A DNA stretch of 64,000 nucleotides from Benincasa hispida (Eukaryota; Streptophyta; Magnoliopsida; Cucurbitales; Cucurbitaceae). The position numbers and the translations under genes were made by a program. Below are positions 36,618 through 51,539 of this stretch, one piece after another; the first letter of the stretch is position 1, and each line of letters starts with the position of its first letter. The notes beneath the pieces were generated by a model. The model had not been told where the DNA came from. It did no database searches and saw only the letters and a program-made list of their open reading frames with translations. The stretch covers positions 44,005,376 through 44,069,375 of the forward strand of contig NC_052354.1 in NCBI RefSeq assembly GCF_009727055.1, given 5' to 3'.

Positions 36618-38550
36618 TGTTGGGGTTAATGCCCTAAAGTCTCGTGTCTTGTAGTTTATAAACAGTTTGTACGAATGCTTGTGATGTATAATATATAATA
36701 TTTACTTCACTTCTTAATTTTGTACATTTGGATGTTTTATTGCTTTACCACAAACCAATAAACTTAAAATCCCTGGTTGTCTTTATGTGACTTAAGCATG
36801 TATGTGGTGATATACAAGTGGATCATGTCTTAAGTGACAACCAAAATGGTCTGTAGTATATGGATATAAGAAGGAAACCTTATCCTGGTAACGCTACGGA
36901 TGCGGCCTGCTTTATGGAATAGTTACAAATGTTGTGACTTATCGTAGATGGTCTGACCTTAATCATTCGTGTAGAGGACATGCGAGTAGGGGCATCCTAT
37001 ACAGAGAGTTTGTATAAGACCTGACCATTAAATGTTAACGTCTTGTTATATAACCACATTCATGACAAAGACTTCACTTCACTAGGATGACCATACGTAA
37101 CATGACCTACCACTTTGGGGATTCGTCTGATTTCAGAGCTGGGAACTCAGCTACACAAGATGGAGTTCACTCCTTCCCCAAAGTAGGGGTAGTCGATTGA
37201 TTGTCCCTTAAGGGCTGCCCGGGGCTTGAACGATGGTGGGCCACACATCTTCTCATAGTCCAAGAGGTGTTCACCAATAGTAGGACTAGTTTATATTGTT
37301 CATTAGATGGATCAGTGGTACTTAAGGAGAGTAAGATTACTATAGGGGCAAAATTGGTAATTTGACCCAACTGTACTTATGAGCAATCTGTTGAAGGGGA
37401 TCGTACTGATGATTTGATTACATCAGTGACATAGACCATATTCTATGGTAAGAGAGTTCAGCTGTCGATCTTTAGTACAATGCTTGGCAGTTACGGATGG
37501 TGGATATCATGGCTAAGGAGTTTATTATCGTTATTCACGTTACCGTTAGAGCTTTGAGCCATAGGTCCATAAGGTCCCGGTAGCTTGGATACAAGTTGAG
37601 AATCAGTTTTTTGATCAGTTTGAAATTTTCAAATTCACAAGAGGGTTCGATTATATATGATATATTGAACTAGTTAAATATATGTGATATAATTACTTTA
37701 TGTATGAGATATATTAATTTGGAGGAAATTGGATATCTAGTGGAGGAAAAATACTATGGTTAATATATGATATTAAAACCATAGGTTATGAACATAACGT
37801 GATTATTATTTATTATTTATTAATTGGACAGTTATAGGATAATTGGCCGGCGTTTTCTTTGTTTTTCGTAACGGATGAGAGATGAAGAATCGTTTTGAGA
37901 CGCTTAAATAGCTCACACTGTGTTGCAATTATAGAGAGTTGTCGCTTAGTAAATCAGATCCTATACGAGTGTTTTTACTGTACAATTGCTTACACCGCGC
38001 GCGCTGATTACTAAACGATCGTTTAGCGCCCGAGCTTTACTAAACAATTGTATAGACGATCGCTTAGCTTTTCCTACACAATTGTATACTTTACCTAAAT
38101 GATCGAACATTTTGTCTATACAATAGACGAGTTTTTCTCCCACTTGCTTGATCATTGTATATGATCTTCTTTCCTCCTCCTCTCTACCAAATCCGAACAG
38201 AGCACACTCTTTGGATTCTCACTTCGAGAATACTGAGGGTTCCAAGTGGTGATGTTGTCTCTTTTCTTCACCTGTTCGTATGGGGACTGTTCGTGGTAGA
38301 CGATTGGGTGTTGCTAAACGATGCTTGTCGTTCCAGCGAAAGCGAGATTTGTTGCGATGAGAGTCTTCAACCGATAAGTTTACTTAGTATCCTGTTTATT
38401 AATCTTTAAGCATGTCGGTAATTTAGTATTATGATGCATATTTGTATGTGTGAATGTAAATGTGGTAATTCTGTCCCAATGACTTTGGAAAGACTCGTTT
38501 TCGCTCAGAGGTACTCTTGTATAAGAGTTCTTTCAATTGGTATCAAAGCC
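36618..38550 (+). mobile_element. Long LTR (about 1.92 kb) plus primer binding site, inserted in the MULE transposase
   Basis: It starts TGTTGGGGTTAATGCCC within the transposase reading and ends TCTTTCA at 38535. TGGTATCAAAGCC at 38538-38550 is one base off the usual plant initiator-tRNA primer binding site. So this was a 5' LTR of an element whose internal region and 3' LTR are gone, together with the transposase C-terminus. Palindromic CGATCG-rich words lie at 38010-38070. Confidence 0.78.
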
Positions 38551-38639
38551 CTCGGTTTCTGATATTCTAAATTTATTGTTGCAAAGAATTGGATTTACAT
38601 TATCGGTGGTGCAACATGTCTACTCTCCGTTTTAAGTTG

Positions 38640-40100
38640 AGCATATCAATGCTATGCATTGTCGGCGAAGAGAGACTGTTATTCGAAGGCAAGAGAACCC
38701 AGACCCTTGTATATTGAACTATCTACGTGCTGCAGGATTCTACGAAGTCTCTTGTATCAAATTTATACAACTATACCTTAAATTTATACAATTAGACTGA
38801 CATCTGATAACGACATCAGTCGAACGATGGCAACAGGAGATACACACTTTCCGCATGTTGCATGGAGAGTGTACAGTTACACTTCAAGATGTAACTATCC
38901 AATTTGGACTCCCGATTAATGGAAGACCATTGATCGGGTCACTAAATTATGACTGAGAACAACTTTGTGCCCTTCTTTTAGGCGTAACCACGAATGACGT
39001 CGTTCTTAGGGGAGGTTGTCTAAGCCTACCATGGTTAGCTGATCAATTTAACAACTTCGCCCATCTACCAGATAATGCAGACGAAGATGACCTGCAATGA
39101 TATGCTCGAGCATATATTCTCACGTTGATTGGAAGATTGGTATTTTTCGACAAATCCAATAGCAGAGTGCACCTGATGTATCTTCCTCTTTTGGTAGATT
39201 TTGATGTTGCCAAGACTTACAGTTGGGGGACTGGATGTCTTGCATGGTTATATAAGCAACTATGCAAGGGTGCAATTATAGGTGGAAAAGACATTGCAAA
39301 CCCACTTCTATTGCTGCAAATTTGGGCATGGGATCGATTTCCTCTNTGGAAAAGACATTGCAAACCCACTTCTATTGCTGCAAATTTGGGCATGGGATCG
39401 ATTTCCTCTTTTAGCGCCTCGACGACTCCATCGATATGAGAACAACTTAGGTGACATACCACTTGCAGTACAGTAAGCATATTTACCTCATTGTTGTTGT
39501 GTTCATTATGAAATACTAATAGCTAAAATTCAACCTGTGGTTGTTGTAGATGGAATGACAACTATTCTGTAATTAGAGCATCGACGCATGTTCAAGTAAA
39601 ATATAGGCACATACTAGATACACATATGCCTAACCAGGTAATATTTTATTCATTCATATATCATATATTCATAAGGTTTGAATCTTCTGGTTCATTTATA
39701 TTTTGACATATATGCATGTAGATTATTTGGGAGCCATATAATCATCTCATCCAACTATTGCCGCCATATTGTCTTGATGGAAACGAGATATAGACACCCA
39801 AATGTCCACTTATATGCTTTTTCGTTGTGGAGTGGCATCACCCAGATCATGTGATGCATCAATTTGGGATGTTGCAACAAATTCCTCAACCATGCAACAC
39901 AGACGCCCGACTCCATTCACTGGATTGCATATTTGGCTCCTCAAATTTAAATTTGGGAAAATTGTCAGAGTTTGGTTGTTAATGGACCTCCTATTAACGA
40001 CGGTGTAGGTACTGAGCCTCGATATATTGAATGGTATTCCAATATGAGCAGGCGACACATAACTAAAGTAGAAGCATCTTATCACTTGTTGGCATGAGTT
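38640..40100 (+). pseudogene. Plant mobile domain (PMD) protein gene of the MULE
   Basis: Plus-strand frame pieces read HCRRRETVIRRQ, NYLRAAGFYEVS, ERWQQEIHTFRMLHGECTVT, LQDVTIQFGLPINGRP, GCLSLPWLADQFNNF, YARAYILTLIGRLVFFDKSN, VHLMYLPLLVDFDV, YSWGTGCLAWLYKQLC, LLLLQIWAWDRFPLLAPRR. This is the aminotransferase-like plant mobile domain found in MAIN/MAIL proteins and in many transposons. An intron probably starts after 39476 (DIPLAVQ/GTAAG-like). Internal stops (for example at LNYD, 38950) make it a pseudogene. An assembly duplication at 39283-39409 adds an artificial frameshift. Confidence 0.8.
39283..39409. other. Exact 63-bp duplication around a single N: probable assembly join artefact
   Basis: 39283-39345 and 39347-39409 are identical, separated by N at 39346. 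Removing one copy and the N restores an open PMD reading (GKDIANPLLLLQIWAWDRFP then LLAPRR). This looks like two contig ends that overlap but were not merged. Confidence 0.85.
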
Positions 40101-40584
40101 TATTATTTACTATGATTGTTTGATTTTATTTCTTCATTGCACACCAAAATAAATTTTAAAGTCATTAACTTGTTATTCAGTTCTTTTTCAGGCCGAGCTT
40201 CCAAATTCGCCATTATCTGCTCAAAGAGCCTTGCGTAGACTCATCTTTATATATCGAGTGCGATTTTCAATGGTGATATTCCAATGGAAGAACAAGGTGA
40301 TCCAATGAGACATCATGATGTTCCTACTCGACCTAATGTTCGGAATGAATATCCAACAATGCCACTCGATCATTTTACACATACTTCCATGATGTCCTCT
40401 CCCTCAACATTTGAATTTTTTTTCTAACAACTAAGTATGGAAGAATAATGAGATTAGTGAGATAGTTGATTTTAGGTAACAATGATTTATAATTAAACAA
40501 GTGGAATATTATTAACTATAAAAAAACAAAGAAAAGAAAGAGTTGGGGTTCGGGTTGTTAAAAGAATGAGAAAAAAATAAAAGC
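40101..40584 (+). other. PMD 3' remnant and MULE internal sequence
   Basis: Short proline-containing reading (MEEQGDPMRHHDVPTRPN near 40285) resembles the low-complexity tail of PMD genes. No intact exon. Confidence 0.35.
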
Positions 40585-40585
40585 A

Positions 40586-40656
<71 letters not shown>
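40585..40656. repeat. (AT)n microsatellite
   Basis: About 70 bp of nearly pure TA dinucleotides just inside the MULE right terminal repeat. Confidence 0.95.
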
Positions 40657-40659
<3 letters not shown>

Positions 40660-41280
40660 TATGAATGCATCTCTTAGAGATGCATTCTTATTTTATTTTA
40701 TATATATTTTTTAAGATTGCATATCTTTAAGAGACACATCCTTATTTATTTTTTTAATGAATGTGTCTCTTTAAGAGGCACATTTAGTCGGGAAAAAATA
40801 AAAATAAAATAATCCATCGGATAAGGACAAAAAATTCACTCCCTTTTCCCTAAATAAGTTGAAAACACCTCATTTTCCCTAATTAAATTCGATTTTCACC
40901 CAAAAATCTAATTAACCCATGAATTTTGGAAGGAAATATCCAAAACTAAAACCTAGACCATAATTCATGATTATAAAAGATATGTATACTTAATAAATTT
41001 CAATCAAAATTTTAGTCAAACAAACCATTCGTAGAATTGTGGTATAAGAAAGTTCCGAAACAAACAAATAGATCATTTGAACATTTTATTTTATATCAAC
41101 TTTTATACGAAAACTACACCAGATACTCCTGACATTCTATATACTCTGCATCCCAAACACAAACATATGAACTCAGACAAAACAACAATGTACCCTAAAC
41201 ACAGACATATGAAGACATATAAACTTCAGACATTCTATATTAATTCTGCACCCCAAACAATCCTTATTATATTGGTATCT

Positions 41281-41819
41281 TGGAGACCATAGCGCAAGGT
41301 CTTTTTATATACTAGTTTAAATAGGTTTCCATTAAACCTTATTTAACTAGAAATTATCTCTATCCATCATGTCCATGACTAGGAGGCTAACTAATTAAAT
41401 CACATAATAGCCCAATCTAATAAAATAACTTAATGTGATAAAATATTAATCCACATACATAGTCAATATTTTATTATACATAGTTATTAGTTATGTATTG
41501 TAGATAAATTTACATATAACTCAGACAATTCAATCCAACCCAATTCGGATTGGATTGACTATTTTATTCGAGTCTTTTGGTTGCCAACCCAAACGATCAA
41601 AATGTTCAAATTGATCTAGAAAAAATATCCCAAACACAATCCAATTGAATTCATGTACACCCAATTTTAAAGACAAAAAATGCAACATTTTAAGATTTAA
41701 ATGCCGGATGAAAACTAAACACAAAAACCAACCGTGTATTTGTTTTTAAAATAAAAATTAAACGTAGACATGGATTATAAAACCCCGAAATTAAATCAAA
41801 CTGTAAATTAGAAGACAGT
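41281..41819. other. Intergenic stretch with short GGTTGG-type foldback remnant
   Basis: 41530-41660 has CAATCCAACCCAATTCGGA and GGTTGCCAACCCAAAC blocks like the MITE at 24231-24606. No gene seen. Confidence 0.4.
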
Positions 41820-41820
41820 A

Positions 41821-44376
<2,556 letters not shown>

Positions 44377-46285
44377 TTTCAGTATATGTTCAACCCTTTT
44401 TGTGAGACAAAATATTCACGTTTTGCTAGACTTGCAGAAATATTATTATGTGAGATTCAGTCATGTCTTAGTACAAGTTTTCCTTATAAAACCAAAATCG
44501 GATTCACTGGAAGATATTGTTTCAAGACTTCGCATTTTTTTTCTCAGTTAACTTCATCTGATTGTTTTACTTTTAATTATTATCGAAGTTTGGTGAGAAT
44601 TTGATGAAAACCTTGGGAGATTAGGGTGGAATTTGGATTTTTTAAAAATATTATGATAGCATATTTTCCTGTCATTAAACTATTGTTTTGTTATTTGATT
44701 TTATATGTATTTATGTTCCGCCAGAAATTTCCCGGTGATATTTTTAAAAGTTTCACCAAGTCTTTTAAAAACTTTTTTATGATAGTTTGCAGTAGAGTAT
44801 AATTTTGGGAAAATATCCTTTTGATCTATAAGTTATTTGGTCTCGAGGCTTCAAAATATGTTATCTTTTTAGTTCTTTTGTTTTGAGTTCGATCTGGGTT
44901 CTAAATGTTAAAATTTTTGTTTCAATTGTTTTGATATTTACCCTTTTAATTTTGATTTTTATTAAATGTTCACTTTCTAGTCTATTATGTTTCTTTTCTT
45001 CAACGTGGGTTCAAATAAATGACCATTTGAACTATTTGAACTATCCAATCTAAGGGTTGGATTAATTTTTTTTTGGTTCGATTGGGTTGGGTCGGGTCAC
45101 GAGTTAACTAAAAAATTTAGGTGGATTAAATCCAACTCAAATTTTATATATATTGGTTATATATATATATATATATCTTTGTTTAAAGTTTGATTGCTTT
45201 ATATTGATTAATTTGTGATTTTTTAATATTATTTTAAAAGTTATGATATTTGTCTTGGTTTAAAGCTTGCAATAAATATCGTTGATAATTTGGTATTTGA
45301 ATTAGTAATGTGTTGTATATAAATTTACATAGTTTTAATTAAAAAGAAAAAATAAGTTATAACCTAACAACTCAATTCAACCTGAATTTTAAGGGTTCGG
45401 TTGAAGACTTTATTTAAGTCATTTGGATTGTAAATCCAAACTCGTTTGGAGCATGTGGATATCATATTCACATTGATATTGTAGTATGTATGTTATTGAC
45501 ATTGTAGTTATGTTATAAATAGTTGTATGTTAAAATTTAGGGAGCATTTGTTGTATGTAGAATGTCATATTCACATTGACATTGTAGTATGTATGTTAAA
45601 ACTTAGTATTACTCACTTCCCCATATCTGGAGTAGTAGCTTTCTAGTCTACTACAATCTTTCTTTCCTTATTCACACTCACAAAAACTGCTTTCGAAAAC
45701 CTTTTATCCGAACTCGTTTTTCCTAAAATGGGGTGGAGGTTGCGAGAGGCACTCGGTGTGCTAACGGTGGTCCGTATTCGAGTTGGCTGACTTGTTCGTG
45801 AGCGGGAACAAGTGCCGCAAAATTGCTAAGAGAAGCTTCCGAAAGAGCGATTGTGACAGTTGGTTTTGTATGTTATAAATAGTTGTAAATACCACTCTTA
45901 TATTTGGAGTGTATATGCAAATCAATGTTAAACTACTATATATATTTAATAGAGGACTTGTCACACCCACCTCTATTTAATTAAATTAATAACTTGGAAT
46001 GATGGAGTAAATAGAGTAAATAGAATTAATATATGAGATGAGAGATTTTTTGAAGTGTTTTTGATCATCCATCGAACATTAAAGAGTAGCGTAAAGTGAA
46101 GACAAATAAATGAATGAAGGTATAATTTTGTTATTAGAAGATTGAAAAGAGAAAAAGAGAAAAGAAAAGAAAAGAAAAGAAGTTAAAAAGGAGGTGTAGA
46201 TTTGTAATGAATAAAAGAATGTTAATTAACAAGTAATTTAAAGTGAAAAAAATTGAAAATTGAGGGGTAAAAAGTATGAAGAGGA
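44377..46285. other. eL18 3' flank and repeat-bearing intergenic DNA
   Basis: The eL18 3' UTR lies in the first few hundred bases. 44815-44990 resembles one arm of the foldback family at 20728-21326. 45050-45440 has GGGTTGGGTCGGGT and an AT microsatellite (45157-45176). 45470-45600 has a short duplicated ATATTCACATTGAYATTG block. 45600-45870 is a more GC-rich segment of LTR-like look without defined ends. No gene seen. Confidence 0.45.
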
Positions 46286-46602
46286 TCAATATTTAGGCCT
46301 GACTTGAATGGCTTGAATAATAAGTCCAGATTTGAGTTGAAAGCCTTTGGTTTCCATGAAACTCATATTCACTTCTTCATCACTTTCTCCACTGAAAAAC
46401 TCTCCCAATTCAATCTCCAACCAACCATCTTCCCTCTCTCTCAGAACCCTAATTTCCTTATAATTCTCTAAATTATTATTATTATTATAGGAAGTTAGTG
46501 CTAATTTTCTGGCTCTTTCCCTTCTGTTCCCATAAAACAGATACTCCAAATCTTGCTTCTTCTCATCTGATTTATGGTGTAACCAAACATAGGCTTCACG
46601 GA

Positions 46603-46642
<40 letters not shown>

Positions 46643-47405
46643 TCCCAATTGAAGAGAAACTTGAGCTGGCATTAAATCCAATCCATAAGCTCTCTCTGAA
46701 ATCTTCAACAAAAGATATGCTCCATACTTTGTGTTTGATGATACCATTTGGGTTCTGATTTTCCCTTTGATTTCCAGCCAACTCACTGTTCTAAGCTCCA
46801 CCACTTCTGGGAATCTGCACATTTTTTTATTTTTTTTTTAAATTTAATCAAAGCTTAATATATTTAATTGGGAGAGTTACAAAAATAAAGAAGAAAAATA
46901 CCTTGATTGAGGATGAGATTTCCAGCTCCAACAGAGTGGATCAGAGCTCCATGTGATACCCAACTCTCTTGCAGATAATGTGTAGCTAATTTTCCCCCCA
47001 AATCTATCCAACTCAAACCTCTATTCAAAATTAAAACATTTTATTATATATTATTATTCTTTTTTTATTTCAGTTCACTAACAAATTAATTGAACATCCC
47101 AAAATCTTACGGACTTCAAATTTTTTATTTACCTTTCTACCGCCGTCCAGCAGGATCGGACAACAGAGTCGCAAGAAAACCTCTCTCTTCGATTTCAACG
47201 GAGACTCGCCCGAGATATCAGACGCCGCCAGAATCTCCTCGTAGTTTTTCGGCAAAAATCTCCCCCAAACCACGTCGGATTCCGCTGCCGATCGAAACAC
47301 CGACGAGACCAGGGATAATTTCCCCACATCCGAGGGACTTGTAAGTGACAGAATTGTGGAAACACAGTCCTCCGCCAACACTCCGATGCTCCAAATTCCG
47401 GCCAT
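46286..47405 (-). CDS. F-box protein PP2-B-like (F-box plus phloem protein 2 domain), 3 exons, 306 aa
   Basis: Likely substrate-recognition subunit of an SCF ubiquitin ligase with a phloem-lectin (Nictaba-type) C-terminal domain. The exons are 47405-47133, 47020-46902 and 46814-46286; introns are GT-AG and the joined frame is open over 921 bp. The N-terminal F-box (about residues 8-50) reads EDCVSTILSLTSPSDVGKLS, VSSVFRSAAESDVVWGRFLP. The PP2 domain starts with KISYTLSARELGITW and WSWKSHPQSRFPEVVELRTV, then SWLEIKGKI, YGAYLLLKISERAYGLD, GWLEIELGEFF and the ending LKSGLIIQAIQVRPKY. Odd point: a run of about 13 Asn (46610-46640), from an ATT/AAT microsatellite, and a second run of five. Overlapping frames on the plus strand are shadows. 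Confidence 0.93.
46604..46641. repeat. ATT trinucleotide microsatellite inside the PP2 coding exon
   Basis: Uninterrupted ATT units (AAT on the coding strand) encode about 13 consecutive asparagines between the PP2 strands VSLQLG and IREAYVWL. A five-unit run lies at about 46472-46487. Confidence 0.95.
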
Positions 47406-47470
47406 TCTCTTTGCAATTTTTCTCTCTAATTTTTAAGTTGGGTCTGTTAAGAGATGGAATTTGGGAGTTG

Positions 47471-47484
47471 GGATTTTATATAGC
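47471..47484 (-). promoter_or_regulatory. TATA box of the PP2-B-like gene
   Basis: On the minus strand CTATATAAAAT lies about 70 bp upstream of the ATG at 47405, a normal distance for a plant TATA box with a short leader. Confidence 0.55.
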
Positions 47485-47489
47485 AATCA

Positions 47490-49039
47490 CTTTCTCTCTC
47501 TTTATCTGTTTAAATATTTAAAGTCTGCTGGTTTAATGAAAACGATGAGATTAGATGCAGTGGATTTAATAAATAAAAGGGATGACAGTAAGTTGAGATT
47601 AATTGCAATTGTTCTTTTTTCAGAAAAAAAAAAGCCTATAATTTAATTAAAAAACTTAAGTTTTCTTATAAATTTTTTTTGGTTGATGATAAATTTTGAT
47701 GACATAAGAATTTGAAAGAGACCATATAATTTTTTTTAAAATGTCTAAACTTTTATACGTGTTTTTAATAAATCTTAAAAATTTAATGTTAGTTTATTGT
47801 TATTTTTCATGAAAAAGTTGTCTTTTATTAGCATTTGTTTAATAATTGTACATCAATCAAAATTTGTCATGTGACATTTTTTTTAAAAAAAAACTATGTG
47901 TTTTAACGTATTTTTTTTACTCGATAAGGTATTGAAATGATGGATCAAGAAAAATATATTCATATAATGTTTTTTCTTACTGAAAATTATTATTATTATC
48001 TAATAAATTTTGAAGGTTATATCTAATATTTTTGAACAATGACATAATTTAAAGATTTATTAGAATTATGTAGACTAAAATTAGATAATTAAAAGGAATA
48101 AGAGCTAAAAAAATAAATATAATTTACATAGACTAAAATAATATTTTAACAAAAAAAATTTATCAGATATTAGTACAAAATTGTAAGTAAAAAGGGGAAA
48201 AAAACCTCAGATGACATTTTTTTCTCCATTAAAATTTTAAGTCTACTAAGTAAATATTGGCTATCTGAAGTTAATACCTAACCCTTTTTTTAAAAAAATA
48301 AAAAAGAATATTTAACCTGTTAGCAACTTGGGGGTGTGAAGTTGATGGATTCAAACCCAATGGTTGAAGGCTTGAACGACTTGGATCGAATATGGTAGCG
48401 CCGAAATCTTCGTGTAAAAGTCAATCAAATTCTTTGGAGATTGTGATTCGGGACGATTTTAATTTATCAGAGGTTGATTTTTCTTAAAAATTTTAATCTC
48501 GCTTCTTCGGTATATATTATTCATTTTGTAAAGTCCCTAGATAAGAGAACAAAGTGACCCATAATTGAGCTTCATTGGCTCTTCTCTTCGGTGCTTTCCT
48601 GCGTCTAAGGTGATGTATTTGCTAAAAAAACTATTAACAACTTAAGAAAATGACAGAGAGAGAGAAAAGAATTTGAACGTCTGACTTTAAAGAAGATCTG
48701 TACCTATCAAATAGGACCGAACTGAATTATTCCCACTTTGACGATTTTATTTATTATTATTAATTTTTAATTTCGTCACATGTAAATTTGATTAATTGCA
48801 TTGAAAAGCTTTCTTCTTTCCATTAATGGTAATGAATATTATATGAAGAGTTGTTGCTTTTAGAGTTTCCTATGAACCTTCCTCAACGGGTACCCAAAAC
48901 TGACCACCCCCTTCCACTTTTGGACTCCAATTACAACCATTTCAATATTCAAAAAGTCAATTATTTTCTTTTCTTTTTTTTTTTATTTGAAAGGTTGAAA
49001 AAGTCTGTTAATAATAGGAGAAAATACCATTTTGGTCTT
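47490..49039. other. AT-rich intergenic DNA, nothing recognised
   Basis: No credible coding frame. A/T-rich with short homopolymers. Confidence 0.45.
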
Positions 49040-49210
49040 GTACTGTTTTCGAGTATAGAAAAATGAACAAAAATATTTATAAATAATAACAAAACATCAC
49101 AGTTTATCTGAGATAGATTGGAATAGACTAAGACACAGATAGTAGTCTATCGCGACTTATCTTCGATAGACTGTGATATTTTGTTATCATTTGTAAATAT
49201 TTTCAATAGT
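49040..49210. repeat. Palindromic MITE-like repeat
   Basis: AAAAATATTTATAAATAATAAC and TGTTATCATTTGTAAATATTTT ends flank inverted CACAGTTTATC / GATAGACTGTG arms. About 160 bp foldback. Confidence 0.55.
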
Positions 49211-49354
49211 TTTACCATTTAAAACAATTTATCTTTGGTCTCTATATTTTTTTAATGTATGTATATTCAATAAATCCTTGATTTTTCTCAAACTTAATTT
49301 TAGCGATATTAAATAAATAATAATAATATTTTTTAGGTAAGGAAATACAATAGA

Positions 49355-49612
49355 GAATTTTTCACAGATAGAAAAAAAGTAACTATTTACAGAAATAGCA
49401 AAAACAAAATTAATAGACACCGATAGACTTCTATAAATCTCTATCAATGATAAACATGTATCAGTTTTCATTGCTTATAGTATCAATGATAGACTTCTAT
49501 CAGTCTCTATCAGTGATAGGTTTGTATCAGTTTCTATCACTAATAGACGCTGATAGACTTCTATAACTATACTTAAATTTTGCTATTTGTGTAGATATTC
49601 TCTTATTTTTCT
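49355..49612. repeat. TATCAATGATAGA-type repeat, copy A
   Basis: Many copies of GATAGACTTCTATCAGT and TCTATCACTGATAG-type words, flanked by AACTATTTACAGAAATAGC and TTTTGCTATTTGTGTAGAT. A second copy at 60172-63410 is split by a CACTA element. Confidence 0.7.
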
Positions 49613-51539
49613 GCTTTTAAAAATCTCCCAATATAATATCTAAATAATGTTAATGGATAACAATTTTTTTTAAAAAAAACAATAATGATATTAAAAAAAA
49701 ATGAAGATTAAATTTAAGATTTATTAAAATTATTAGAACTAAAATTAAATAAATAAAAATGAAATTTTAACCTAATAATAATTACTCGAATATTTTAATA
49801 CAGAATGGAAGCCTTTTTCGGTAAGGTTAGAAAAATGTGGTTTGTTTAACAGCAACTTATTTCTAAAAATAAAATATAATATATTATTTGGTTGAGTCAA
49901 CGCCAAAACCCCAGTTCATCAACATTATTTTCTCTATTTTTAAATCTCTTGAGTTGTTTGTGGTTTTAAAATTTCATTAATTTACCGATAATTTGAATCA
50001 TGATCTCACCCACATGGCTTTTTTAAATGACTTCTTAACTGCATAAAAAAAAAAATTTTGAGTGTTAAAAAACAATTCTAAACTCTTATAAAGTCATTTT
50101 AAATTGGCCTTAAATTGTATTCATGTGTTTATAATAAAAATATCAATTGGTTAGAAAAAGTGGAACAATTTAATATTGAAACATAAATAAATAAATTTAA
50201 TTATATAAATTATATTCAAGGTTAGAAACTTTTAAAATTGGATTAAAATTTCAAATTAAATGACGTTTTTATGTACAAATTTAACATATATGAAAGTTAA
50301 ATGTATAGTTCTTCAATTTGAGTGAGTTATATTTGATTTTGGTCAAGTAACAACTCAATTGAGTTAAATTTGACAAACATTTCAATTTTTGTATTTATTT
50401 GATTTTCTTTTGTATTTTTGAGATTCACTCAGTTTGTTTATTCAATTGTAGCATCTCACTTCAAATTGAATACATCTTTCCTCTTTTGATCTTGAGTAGA
50501 GTAGAGATAGTATATATATATATATATACCTATAATATATATATATATATTATAACGAACCGTGACAAAATCATTTTAGGAGGATAGTACAAGCACGTTG
50601 CCCATGAAACTATGTTTATTTCAAAATATTTTTTTTTCATTTAAAAATAAAATCTTTTATATTATCGCTTATTTCATTAATATAATCGAGTTTGGTTTGT
50701 AAACCTCTAAGCCTTGACACATAGGAACATTGAATTTGGGGCAAATGACATCACTCCATGCGTCAAAAACCTTGACATTATCTTATATTCATTTTTTTTA
50801 AAAGGTTTATTTATTTTTTTTGTTAAAGATTGTAGGATAAAAGTTTTGAATAGAAACTAATATTCGAATAAATTATTTATTAGAATATCCTAAGATATTT
50901 CAAATAACGAGATTAAATATTTTAAAAGAAACTAAAATATATTTACAAAATATAAAAACTTTCAAAATATATATCCATACAAATCATTATAAATTACCCT
51001 TCTTATTTTTTATCCCCAATTTTTGTCCGATCTAAGAAATTTTGAATCAATAAAACAAGGAAATTATCTTCTAAGAGCTAAATTCAATGGTTAAGAATTT
51101 ATTAATTTTCTTCTTTGATGTTCAAAATTAAAGTCTTCATCTTTCCTAATCCAAAAAGAGCTTAGATTAAATTATGCCTTGACAAATTTGAGTTTTTGAA
51201 TTTTTTTAGCGAACACATTTAGGTTTTGATTTGTAGTCAAATTCAAAGAATTTAGTGATAATATTGATTAACTATTTGACAATGACAAGCCACCTTTCTA
51301 ATTACTGTTTCTTTTTTAATGATTTTGAATGGATAAGCTTCTCCCAATTAGCGAAATTTCAAATTATATTATTTAAAATTAATATTGCAACCACATTATA
51401 TAACTTGGTGTGTAGTTTAATATTTATATACACGCTTCAATAGGGACCTTTAAATAATAATTGTGTTTTCAAACCTTTATAGAGAAATATTGTTGTTTTG
51501 AAAATGGATAGAGAAATAATTTTTTTTGATTTCGAGCAC
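49613..51539. other. AT-rich intergenic DNA with AT microsatellite
   Basis: A TATATA microsatellite lies at 50509-50550. No coding frame or RNA gene recognised. Confidence 0.45.

Larger units (their letters stand above)
30185..41280 (+). mobile_element. Large Mutator-like element (MULE) with long terminal inverted repeats, transposase and PMD gene
   Basis: About 350 bp from roughly 30200 (GGGGTTGTTTGGGGTGC) to 30554 is the imperfect reverse complement of the right end around 40900-41263 (GCACCCCAAACAATCC). The inverted match continues on the left after an insertion, at 32404-32500. Between the arms lie a MuDR-type transposase pseudogene (34950-36617) and a plant mobile domain gene (38640-40100), both on the plus strand. 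Later insertions are 30555-32403 and the LTR at 36618. Ends are good to about 20 bp and no clean 9-bp target duplication was found. The element is dead. Confidence 0.75.

Noticed and set aside
46498..46758. Plus-strand frame with a polytyrosine run
   Set aside because: Antisense shadow of the asparagine microsatellite in the PP2-B-like gene.
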